From an uncultured Salinimicrobium sp. (GTDB taxonomy: Bacteria > Bacteroidota > Bacteroidia > Flavobacteriales > Flavobacteriaceae): a stretch of 6,373 nt of DNA. The notes beneath the pieces are model-generated. The model was not told where the DNA came from, searched no databases, and saw nothing but the letters and a program-made list of their open reading frames with translations. Shown piece by piece: positions 1 through 5,504 of this stretch; the stretch's first letter is position 1, and every line of letters begins with the position of its first letter. Position numbers and translations under genes: made by a program. The stretch spans positions 1 to 6,373 of the forward strand of contig CAMPJY010000137.1 in assembly GCA_946887025.1 (NCBI GenBank), read 5' to 3'.

Positions 1-680
1 TATCCATAGGTGAGCTGGGTGTTGAAGTTGAGTTTGGCAGAATAGTACCAGTTAGATACGGAATCCCTGCGATAGCCAAAATTGGAGTTGATCTCCAGCT
101 GATCTTCAGTTTTCCTCACTTCCCTTCCCTCCTGGGCATTGACCCCATACTTGATGCCCGCATTGGTGGTCCACAACAGCAGCTCTTTCTTAAATTTCCT
201 GCTGAAATTGGCATGCAGGAGCGCAGAAACCGAATTGTTACCCCCTGAGCTCCAGTTGACGAAAGCCACTTCATTCAGGTTGAGGCCGACTTTATTTACT
301 TTGGTCCAGTAGTTAATCTTTTCCCTCTCCACCCGTACCGTATCCCGGGCCGCAATGGCAGCTTCCGCATCTTCTATGGGAGCCGATTCAGTGAGGTCAA
401 CTACAGAACCCGCCAGAAGGGTGATGATCGGACTAGGATCCTGCACATCTATGACATAGGTTTTAGGATTAGTTTTTCGGATACTATCAGCAGCAACTGC
501 CGTAGAATCGGCCAGCCTGACCTTCAGGTAATCCCTCAGGGCCTGCAGGGAATCAGCAGCCACCGTCTGCAGACTGTCTGAAGCTCTGGTCTGCAATGTA
601 TCAGAAGCAGGGGTAACCTGCGCAGACAAAATTCCATTAAAAAGAAAAAAAATAACTAGGTAAGCAAAGCGGTTGTACAT
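1..680 (-). CDS. DUF3078 domain-containing secreted protein, C-terminus cut by window edge
   Basis: Reading the minus strand from the ATG at 680 gives 226 uninterrupted codons that run off the left edge, so the C-terminus is missing. Residues 1-20 form a signal peptide with a short basic start, a hydrophobic core and probable cleavage at ILSA|Q. Residues 25-48 are three octapeptide repeats, followed by an Ala/Asp-rich linker to about residue 120. Residues 125-150 carry W-x6-GLNLNEVAFVNWSSGGNNS, which I recognise as the start of the DUF3078 domain. The rest alternates aromatic and polar residues, as in outer-membrane beta strands. The family is common in Bacteroidota, is thought to be outer-membrane associated, and has no established biochemical role. 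The start codon lies 14 bp after the dxs stop, so cotranscription with dxs is likely. Family assignment is fairly sure; location is inferred and function is unknown. Confidence 0.85.
   Translation of the reverse strand, partial: MYNRFAYLVIFFLFNGILSAQVTPASDTLQTRASDSLQTVAADSLQALRDYLKVRLADSTAVAADSIRKTNPKTYVIDVQDPSPIITLLAGSVVDLTESAPIEDAEAAIAARDTVRVEREKINYWTKVNKVGLNLNEVAFVNWSSGGNNSVSALLHANFSRKFKKELLLWTTNAGIKYGVNAQEGREVRKTEDQLEINSNFGYRRDSVSNWYYSAKLNFNTQLTYG
537..608 (-). repeat. Degenerate 24-bp tandem repeat coding for an octapeptide
   Basis: Three consecutive 24-bp units in the DUF3078 gene encode ASDTLQTR, ASDSLQTV and AADSLQAL (residues 25-48). The consensus is A-[SA]-D-[ST]-L-Q-x-x. The units lie directly after the predicted signal-peptide cleavage site. 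Their DNA differs mainly at third codon positions, so the repeat is old or selected at protein level. It probably forms a periplasmic linker or short helix. Confidence 0.7.
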
Positions 681-694
681 TGGGGGATATGCTA

Positions 695-2494
695 TTAAGG
701 TGTATTATTCTGTTCCAGTTGATTAATTTCAAACGTGAGTGCCTCCTCAATAGAAGAAACGGAAATATCTGCGATTTCTTGTAACTGATCCACCTTTCCA
801 TGTTCAATGAATTCATCCGGGAGGCCCATGATCCTCAAAGGAAGGCTATATCCATTTGCGGCGGCAAATTCCAGAATGCCACTACCAAAGCCTCCGGTGA
901 TGACGCCGTCCTCCACGCTGATGATACGCTTGTATTTCTTATAAATCCGGTGCAGCATTTCTTCGTCCAGCGGCTTTACAAAAGCCAGGTGGTAATGTGA
1001 AATTCTCTTGTTGTGGGGACAGTTCGCGACCGCTTCAGCTACATTATTTCCTATGTGCCCGGTGCTGATTACCGCAATATCCACGCCAGATTTAAGGCAG
1101 CGTCCTTTTCCGAAGTCTAATTTTTCAAAAGGAACTTTCCAGTTGACGTGTAAACCCCTTCCCCTCGGATAACGGATTGCCACCGGGGATTCTATTCCCA
1201 GTTGAGCTGTATACAAAATATTTCGCAGCTCCACCTCATCCAAAGGCGCACAGATCATCATATTAGGAATACAACGTAAATAGGCCAGATCGAAGGCCCC
1301 GTGATGCGTGGCTCCGTCTTCCCCCACCAGCCCGGCGCGGTCCAGACAGAAGATCACGGGAAGCTTCTGCAGGGCCACGTCGTGTATGAGCTGATCGTAG
1401 GCGCGTTGCAGGAAAGTGGAATAAATTGCGCAGAACACCTGCATCCCCTGGGTTGCCATCCCTGCTGCAAGGGTGACGGCATGCTGTTCTGCGATTCCCA
1501 CATCAAAAGCACGTTCGGGAAAGGCCTCCATCATGAATTTCATGGAACTTCCCGAAGGCATGGCAGGGGTTATCCCAATTATTTTTTTATTCTGCTGCGC
1601 CAGCTCTACCAGGGTTAAACCAAAAACATCCTGATATTTCGGTGGCAGACCGTTGGAATCACTGGGAAGAAGTTCCCCTGTGAGATTGTTGAATTTTCCC
1701 GGAGCGTGATACTTTACCTGGTTCTCCTCCGCTTTTTTAAGCCCTTTTCCCTTTGTTGTGATCACATGAAGGAATCTGGGGCCTTTTTCTTTTTTCAACG
1801 CCTCCAGGGCTTTAAAAAGGGCCTGCAGGTCGTGTCCGTCAATCGGTCCGTGGTATTTGAAGTTCAGGGCTTCAATAATATTGTCCTGCCTTGGTTTCTG
1901 CCCTACTTTCGCTTTGGTGAGATAATTTTTCAGGGCCCCTACACTGGGGTCTATGCCAATGGCATTGTCGTTGAGGATCACCAGCAGGTTGGCATCCGTC
2001 ACCCCGGCGTGATTCAATCCTTCAAAAGCCATCCCGCTGGCTATGGAGGCATCACCAACCACAGCTATATGCTGCTTTTCAGGTTCTCCCTTCAATTTGG
2101 ATGCAATGGCCATTCCCAGGGCTGCGGAAATAGCGGTGGAGGAATGTCCTACGCCAAAGGTGTCGTATTCGCTTTCACTTCTTCTGGGAAAGCCGCTGAT
2201 CCCGTGCAGCTGCCGATTGGTTTCAAAAATATCCTTTCTCCCGGTAAGGATTTTATGCCCATAAGCCTGGTGCCCCACGTCCCATACCAGCAGATCCTCC
2301 GGAGTATTGAAAATATAATGCAGCGCCAGGGTCAGTTCCACCACTCCCAGGCTGGCACCCAGGTGGCCTTCCTTAACGGCAACAATATCGATGATGAACT
2401 GCCGCAGCTCCTGCGCCAGCACGGGCAGGTCCTCCGAGGAAAGTTTTCTCAGGTCCTGTGGGGAATTTATGGTCTCCAAAAAACTTTTTGCCAT
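695..2494 (-). CDS. dxs: 1-deoxy-D-xylulose-5-phosphate synthase (Dxs)
   Basis: Dxs condenses pyruvate and glyceraldehyde 3-phosphate, using thiamine diphosphate and Mg2+, to 1-deoxy-D-xylulose 5-phosphate. This is the first step of the MEP isoprenoid pathway and acts in the cytoplasm. The 599-residue length fits the family. From the chosen start, HLGASLG is at 44-50 and GHQAYGH at 74-80. The ThDP/Mg motif is GDAS...ILNDN at about 147-177. The catalytic Glu is in DVGIAEQHAV (E336), followed by RAGLVGEDGATHHGAFDL at 386-403. The transketolase C-terminal domain is at about 470-570. The frame is open for 20 more codons (to 2554), but that would run antisense into tadA, and family members begin near MAKSFLETINSPQDL, so I chose 2494. 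A perfect -7 box lies just upstream. The GDG motif reads GDA here. The DUF3078 gene follows after 14 bp. Confidence 0.97.
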   Translation of the reverse strand: MAKSFLETINSPQDLRKLSSEDLPVLAQELRQFIIDIVAVKEGHLGASLGVVELTLALHYIFNTPEDLLVWDVGHQAYGHKILTGRKDIFETNRQLHGISGFPRRSESEYDTFGVGHSSTAISAALGMAIASKLKGEPEKQHIAVVGDASIASGMAFEGLNHAGVTDANLLVILNDNAIGIDPSVGALKNYLTKAKVGQKPRQDNIIEALNFKYHGPIDGHDLQALFKALEALKKEKGPRFLHVITTKGKGLKKAEENQVKYHAPGKFNNLTGELLPSDSNGLPPKYQDVFGLTLVELAQQNKKIIGITPAMPSGSSMKFMMEAFPERAFDVGIAEQHAVTLAAGMATQGMQVFCAIYSTFLQRAYDQLIHDVALQKLPVIFCLDRAGLVGEDGATHHGAFDLAYLRCIPNMMICAPLDEVELRNILYTAQLGIESPVAIRYPRGRGLHVNWKVPFEKLDFGKGRCLKSGVDIAVISTGHIGNNVAEAVANCPHNKRISHYHLAFVKPLDEEMLHRIYKKYKRIISVEDGVITGGFGSGILEFAAANGYSLPLRIMGLPDEFIEHGKVDQLQEIADISVSSIEEALTFEINQLEQNNTP

Positions 2495-2503
2495 AATGGC
2501 AAA
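2487..2503. promoter_or_regulatory. 17-bp perfect palindrome over the dxs start codon
   Basis: TTTGCCAT-A-ATGGCAAA is an 8+1+8 perfect inverted repeat. Both strands therefore read ATGGCAAA: the minus-strand copy is the dxs start (ATG at 2494), and the plus-strand copy (ATG at 2496) is in frame with tadA. It ends 2 bp before a second 17-bp palindrome. A repressor operator is one possibility. Coincidence of the start codon with flanking bases is another. Confidence 0.4.
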
Positions 2504-2507
2504 GGTA
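2500..2507 (-). promoter_or_regulatory. -7 box of the predicted dxs promoter
   Basis: The minus strand reads TACCTTTG, an exact match to the Bacteroidota housekeeping -7 consensus TAnnTTTG. A weak -33 candidate, TTC instead of TTG, lies 20 bp upstream. Transcription would begin about 3-6 bases after the final G, at or within a few bases of the ATG at 2494. The dxs mRNA would then be leaderless or nearly so. It supports the 2494 start over longer ones, because the longer versions would begin upstream of the promoter. Confidence 0.5.
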
Positions 2508-2522
2508 CATTTTGAAAATGTA
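2506..2522. promoter_or_regulatory. 17-bp perfect palindrome between divergent -7 boxes (possible operator)
   Basis: TACATTTT-G-AAAATGTA is an 8+1+8 perfect inverted repeat centred on 2514. Its outer TA on each side is the first TA of a -7 box on each strand. Ignoring two mismatched pairs, the symmetry extends to 2500-2528 (12 of 14 pairs) and covers both boxes completely. A dimeric regulator bound here could affect dxs and tadA together. The symmetry is plain; the regulatory role is inferred. Confidence 0.45.
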
Positions 2523-2528
2523 TTTTTG
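2521..2528 (+). promoter_or_regulatory. -7 box of the predicted tadA promoter
   Basis: The plus strand reads TATTTTTG, an exact TAnnTTTG match, three bases before the tadA ATG at 2532. The -33 candidate 21 bp upstream (TGG, 2497-2499) is poor. Transcription from here would start almost at the ATG, implying a leaderless message. If the true promoter lies further left, inside dxs, then the in-frame ATG at 2496 could be used instead. T-rich sequence makes chance matches possible. Confidence 0.4.
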
Positions 2529-2531
2529 AAT

Positions 2532-2972
2532 ATGGAAAGCATCTTTGACGACACCTATTTCATGAAAAAAGCCCTGCAGGAGGCGGAGATCGCTTTCGAT
2601 AAGGGGGAGATTCCCGTAGGGGTGGTCATCGTGATCAACGGGCAGGTAATTGCCCGGGGACATAACCTCACCGAACTTTTAACCGATGTCACCGCCCATG
2701 CGGAAATGCAGGCCATCACCGCAGCATCCAATTACCTGGGGGGCAAATATCTGAAGGACTGCACCATGTACGTGACCCTTGAACCCTGCCAGATGTGTGC
2801 CGGGGCTTTGTATTGGAGCCAGATCTCCCGCCTCGTCTACGCCGCCAATGATGAACACCGGGGCTATAGAGTAATGGGCGGTAAACTTCACCCAAAAACC
2901 AAGGTGGAAAGCGGCCTAATGGCCCAGGAAGCCTCCATCCTGGTGAAAGCTTTTTTTAAAATGCGGAGGTAA
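2532..2972 (+). CDS. tadA: tRNA-specific adenosine deaminase TadA
   Basis: TadA deaminates adenosine 34 of tRNA-Arg(ACG) to inosine, allowing one tRNA to read several CGN codons. The 146-residue protein is a cytidine-deaminase-fold enzyme. HAE at residues 56-58 gives a zinc-binding His and the proton-shuttling Glu, and PCQMC at 85-89 gives two zinc-binding Cys. KGEIPVG at 24-30 and the C-terminal FFKMRR are also typical of TadA, and E. coli TadA ends in a similar FFRMRR segment. The start at 2532 (MESIFDDTYFMKKAL) matches the usual N-terminus. In-frame ATGs at 2391, 2499-region neighbours such as 2496, and others lie upstream; most are inside dxs and are rejected, while 2496 is a weaker alternative adding 12 residues. 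The gene diverges from dxs and converges with the sugar transporter. Some nucleoside deaminases of this fold act on free bases, but the motifs favour tRNA. Confidence 0.92.
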   Translation: MESIFDDTYFMKKALQEAEIAFDKGEIPVGVVIVINGQVIARGHNLTELLTDVTAHAEMQAITAASNYLGGKYLKDCTMYVTLEPCQMCAGALYWSQISRLVYAANDEHRGYRVMGGKLHPKTKVESGLMAQEASILVKAFFKMRR

Positions 2973-2982
2973 TAACCACGTT

Positions 2983-3070
2983 AGCCCAATTGCGATCTCT
3001 ATAAAATATTGGGCTGAAGCCCTTTATCATAATAACTGCATGAACCCGGACTTAAAAGTCCGGGCAATTG
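2983..3070. repeat. Hairpin-rich intergenic element, REP-like
   Basis: AGCCCAAT (2983-2990) pairs with ATTGGGCT (3008-3015). The right arm overlaps a tight hairpin GGGCT-GA-AGCCC (3011-3022), so these two folds exclude each other. A 9-bp stem CCCGGACTT-AA-AAGTCCGGG follows at 3045-3064, and CAATTG occurs near both ends (2987-2992, 3065-3070). Similar short palindromic elements are, from memory, scattered between genes in many Bacteroidota genomes. None of the stems is followed by a good T run, but the element sits between two converging genes and may stop or stabilise both transcripts. Copy number cannot be judged from one window. Confidence 0.5.
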
Positions 3071-3080
3071 AATAAGCTGT

Positions 3081-3126
3081 TTTGGAATTTGGAATTCGGA
3101 ATTTGAATTTTGAATTATTGAATTTC
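3081..3126. repeat. Degenerate GGAATTTG-type short tandem repeat
   Basis: About five to six imperfect units of 7-9 bp built on GGAATTTG or GAATTT follow one another, ending four bases before the transporter stop codon. The units lose their leading G toward the right (GGAATTTG, GGAATTCG, GGAATTTG, then AATTTTG and AATTATTG). It looks like a decayed simple repeat with no coding potential, next to the hairpin element. Confidence 0.55.
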
Positions 3127-3129
3127 CCC

Positions 3130-4539
3130 CTATTCCCTTTTCACCTCAACAGCATCTTCCGGAATATCCCAGAGATCCTCGAGCTCTTCCAGGGATTTTC
3201 CTTTGGTTTCAGGAATATATTTAGCTGTAAAGAAAATTATGAGCAGGATGAATCCAACAAAAATAAAATACGGAAGCGATCCGTTCCAGAAATCCCCCTG
3301 GTTGGCATCACTCTCCACCACCATCGGAAAAGACTGGGTCACAAAATAATTGGCAGCCCACTGCGCCGCTACGGCTATGGACATGGCAACGCTCCTGATC
3401 CGGTTGGGGAACATTTCAGAAAGTATCACCCACACCACCGGGCCCATGGACATGGCAAAGGAGGCGGTGAACATAAGCACCCCGATCAGCGAAAGCAGCC
3501 CGACATTTCCTGTCATTAAGGTGGTACCAAGAAAAACAAATCCCAGGATCATTCCCACCGAACCTATGTAAATAAGCGGTTTTCTTCCAAATCTGTCAAC
3601 AGTAGCCATTGCCACGAAGGTGAAGACAAGGTTTATGGAAGCCAGTAAAACCTGCTGCTCCAGTACATCTTCAGGCCCGAAATTGAGCGCTTTCTCAAAA
3701 ATATCCGCCCCGTAATACAGCACCGCATTGATGCCGGTGAACTGTTGCAGGATGGACAGAACAGTACCTATAACGATAATGGAGAAAACACCTTTGGCGA
3801 AAATGTTCAGCTTAACCTTTTTATCATCCCTTTCAATGGAATCCTCTATCTCCCTGAATTCGACCTTCGCCATTTCGGGTCCATGAATCCGGGTCAGCAC
3901 CTTTAAGGCTTCAGTTTCCAGGCCTTTCATCGCGAGCCAGCGCGGACTCTTGGGCACAAAGAACAGCAGTATGAGAAAAGTAAGGCAGGGGATCAGTTCC
4001 GACCAGAACATCCATCTCCAGCCGTTCTGAATGTTTTCAGCGTCGGTATTGCTGTTTCCGATGAAATAAGTCGCCAGGAAAACCACAAAAAAGCCAATGA
4101 CTATAGCGAGCTGATAGTAGCTCACCAAAGTCCCCCGTATTTTGGCAGGGGCGATTTCTGCGATGTATGTAGGGGCATTCATGGAGGCAATCCCGATCCC
4201 CAATCCCCCAACGATCCTGAAGATCACCAATAGAGATACGGTCTGCGGCATGAAATCCGGAAGTCCTGATCCCCAGGCAGAGGCTGTGAACAGCACAGCC
4301 GAAATTATGAGAGAATTCTTTCTGCCCAAAGCTTTGCTCAGCGGTCCTGCTACTATGGCCCCTATAAAACAACCTATCAGGGCGCTTCCCACTACCCAGC
4401 CTTTCATGGCGGGATCTAACTGGAAATACTGGCTGAAATAATACTGCGAACCATTGATAACTCCGGTATCATAACCAAATAGCAATCCTCCCAGGGCGGA
4501 GACGATAGTGATCAGAATGAGATAGGTTTTGTTCTTCAT
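3130..4539 (-). CDS. MFS sugar porter family transporter, XylE-like sugar:H+ symporter
   Basis: This is a 469-residue inner-membrane protein of the major facilitator superfamily with 12 predicted helices and the full sugar-porter signature set: GGLLFGYDTGVINGS (17-31), GRK (72-74), PTYIAEIAPAKIRG (123-136), PKSPRWL (196-202), QQFTGIN (265-271), DRFGRKP (315-321), and PETKGKSLEELEDLW (443-457). Residues matching the sugar site of E. coli XylE appear in place: Q143, Q265, Q266, N271, N303, W370 and Q393. D24 and R108 match the XylE proton-coupling pair D27/R133. The C-terminal AAQWAANYFV segment is also XylE-like. It probably imports a monosaccharide such as xylose or glucose with a proton; the exact sugar cannot be read from sequence. 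It stands alone: no sugar kinase or isomerase gene is nearby. I saw no convincing -7 box upstream; TAATTTG (minus strand, 4559-4565) is one base short. Confidence 0.92.
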   Translation of the reverse strand: MKNKTYLILITIVSALGGLLFGYDTGVINGSQYYFSQYFQLDPAMKGWVVGSALIGCFIGAIVAGPLSKALGRKNSLIISAVLFTASAWGSGLPDFMPQTVSLLVIFRIVGGLGIGIASMNAPTYIAEIAPAKIRGTLVSYYQLAIVIGFFVVFLATYFIGNSNTDAENIQNGWRWMFWSELIPCLTFLILLFFVPKSPRWLAMKGLETEALKVLTRIHGPEMAKVEFREIEDSIERDDKKVKLNIFAKGVFSIIVIGTVLSILQQFTGINAVLYYGADIFEKALNFGPEDVLEQQVLLASINLVFTFVAMATVDRFGRKPLIYIGSVGMILGFVFLGTTLMTGNVGLLSLIGVLMFTASFAMSMGPVVWVILSEMFPNRIRSVAMSIAVAAQWAANYFVTQSFPMVVESDANQGDFWNGSLPYFIFVGFILLIIFFTAKYIPETKGKSLEELEDLWDIPEDAVEVKRE

Positions 4540-4626
4540 TTCTTTAGGATTGTTTTAACAAATTAAAGAAATTAATTTTAAAGCATAGTTTTCTACCCAT
4601 ACTTTAACCTAAAGAAAAATGAAGTA

Positions 4627-4638
4627 CTCCTGCAGGAG
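4627..4638. promoter_or_regulatory. 12-bp perfect palindrome upstream of the sugar transporter
   Basis: CTCCTGCAGGAG lies about 88 bp upstream of the transporter start, in a 183-bp intergenic stretch that otherwise holds only the SYLF terminator and AT-rich sequence. It could be a regulator site for the transporter. Its core CCTGCAGG is also frequent elsewhere in the window, which weakens a site-specific reading. Confidence 0.25.
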
Positions 4639-4669
4639 CTTTTTGGAATAATTCTGGAAATGAAAGCTC

Positions 4670-4700
4670 AAAAAAAGAGGTGCGATACCGCACCTCTTTT
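4670..4700 (-). terminator. Rho-independent terminator of the SYLF gene
   Basis: A perfect 12-bp stem, AAAAGAGGTGCG (4673-4684) with CGCACCTCTTTT (4689-4700), closes an ATAC loop. On the minus strand it is followed by seven T residues, and it begins 22 bases after the SYLF stop codon. It separates that gene from the transporter downstream on the same strand. The T run on the plus strand is shorter, but the hairpin could work both ways. Confidence 0.85.
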
Positions 4701-4722
4701 ATTAAAGTTTTTATTCCTGATG

Positions 4723-5274
4723 TTACTTCAGTGGCTCAAATTCGAATTTTTGTCCCCCTACTGAAATTTCCAGCATGGCACCCGCCTTTGGCAGAGTGAC
4801 AACCGCAACCCCGTCCTCAAACCGGATGGTTTCGGCAGCCCCTTCTTCAAGCGCTACCGCAGAAGCAGTTCCGGAAAGTTCGAATTCCCCGTTCTTGAAT
4901 TCTTCCAGGGCAGCCTCATTTCCGAAGAAGATCACCTGACTGAAGGCCTGCCCCCCCAGCTGTAGTCCCACATCCAGCTGTTTCAGGTCGGCCATCCCGA
5001 TCAGTTCTCCCTGCTGGTATACCGCCCCGTTCCCCGAGGCGCCGCCCACTATATAGGCGCCTTTACCCACATTGGGGAAAATCACATAACCCTCAGAAGA
5101 AGTAAATAACTGTTCAATTCCCGGGTCTTCTGCAATAAAAGCCTGTCTTGCATTTTCAGCATCATCTATGATCTCCTGCTGCTCGGCATTCTGCGCCAGT
5201 GCGCTGAATCCTATGAACAGGAGGCCAATAAAGGCGAACTTAGCTTTGTTTGATATTGATTTCATTGTTCTCAT
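4723..5274 (-). CDS. Secreted SYLF (Ysc84) domain protein
   Basis: This is a 183-residue protein. Residues 5-27 form a signal peptide with probable cleavage at ALA|Q, placing it in the periplasm or beyond. The body matches the lipid-binding SYLF/Ysc84 domain: SSEGYVIFPNVGKGAYIVGGASGNGAVYQQGELIG (59-93), DVGLQLGGQAFSQVIFF (101-117), and FELSGTASAVALEEGAA (131-147). Eukaryotic SYLF proteins bind phosphoinositides and actin; the role of bacterial secreted versions is not established, though membrane-lipid contact is plausible. The region after 150 is a short beta-rich tail. ATG at 5274 follows an A-rich stretch typical of Bacteroidota starts; ATG at 5265 (MKSISNKAKFAF) is an equally acceptable start. 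It is probably a single-gene unit, with its own terminator and divergent from the tRNA. Confidence 0.9.
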   Translation of the reverse strand: MRTMKSISNKAKFAFIGLLFIGFSALAQNAEQQEIIDDAENARQAFIAEDPGIEQLFTSSEGYVIFPNVGKGAYIVGGASGNGAVYQQGELIGMADLKQLDVGLQLGGQAFSQVIFFGNEAALEEFKNGEFELSGTASAVALEEGAAETIRFEDGVAVVTLPKAGAMLEISVGGQKFEFEPLK

Positions 5275-5298
5275 CTTATTGTTTTTTAAAACTATAAC

Positions 5299-5329
5299 AG
5301 GAAAAGATAAGGAAAAGGGGGAGGGAGGG
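5299..5329 (+). other. Purine-rich tract with G runs upstream of the SYLF gene
   Basis: All bases but one (T at 5308) are A or G on the plus strand, ending in GGGGGAGGGAGGG (5317-5329). The tract sits 25-55 bp upstream of the SYLF start, where promoter or leader sequence is expected. It contains three runs of at least three G plus one GG at 5311-5312, so only a weak two-layer quadruplex is possible. Confidence 0.4.
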
Positions 5330-5409
5330 CTGTTAACCTATTGTTATTTCACGTTTTCTTCGGATTCGCAAGTTTTGGAATTTTCATTCAGATTTCCGTA
5401 AAACATTCT

Positions 5410-5417
5410 TATTTTTG
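5410..5417 (+). promoter_or_regulatory. -7 box of the tRNA-Arg promoter
   Basis: TATTTTTG is an exact TAnnTTTG match. It is placed so that transcription would start near 5421, about nine bases before the mature tRNA. The -33 position 20 bp upstream has TTC (5387-5389), a weak match. The short leader CCGGAAACC could pair with the first two tRNA bases to form CCGG-AAA-CCGG. Confidence 0.6.
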
Positions 5418-5429
5418 CCTCCGGAAACC

Positions 5430-5501
5430 GGCCTCGTAGTTCAATGGATAGAATAGAAGTTTCCTAAACTTTAGATCCAAGTTCGATTCTTGGCGAGGCT
5501 A
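5430..5501 (+). tRNA. tRNA-Arg (anticodon CCU)
   Basis: A full 72-nt cloverleaf can be drawn. The acceptor stem is GGCCTCG with CGAGGCT (first pair G-U). U8 A9 follow, then D stem GTTC/GAAT with loop AATGGATA. The anticodon stem is GAAGT/ACTTT with loop TTCCTAA, so the anticodon is CCU (5463-5465), reading AGG. The variable loop is AGAT, and the T stem CCAAG/CTTGG has loop TTCGATT. The discriminator is A5501. CCA is not encoded and must be added after transcription. The gene stands alone with its own promoter and terminator. Confidence 0.96.
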
Positions 5502-5504
5502 CTG

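Noticed and set aside
1706..2515. 269-codon plus-strand open frame antisense to dxs
   Set aside because: It is wholly opposite the well-supported dxs gene, has no recognisable domain, and its composition is that of a shadow frame.
2391..2531. N-terminal extension of TadA to the ATG at 2391
   Set aside because: The extra 47 residues lie mostly opposite dxs coding sequence and do not resemble any TadA N-terminus. Family members start near MESIFDDTYFMKKAL.
2495..2531. TPP riboswitch controlling dxs
   Set aside because: The gap before tadA is 37 bp, far too short for a riboswitch, and the predicted message has almost no leader.
2495..2554. N-terminal extension of Dxs to the ATG at 2554
   Set aside because: It would cross the tadA start and both -7 boxes, and the 20 extra residues are not family-like. 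MAKSFLE at 2494 fits.
4540..4722. Possible small gene starting at ATG 4619 in the transporter-SYLF gap
   Set aside because: It encodes only nine residues before a stop, with no supporting signal.
5430..5501. tRNA-Arg as a genomic island attachment site
   Set aside because: No integrase gene and no repeated tRNA 3' end are visible in the flanking sequence.
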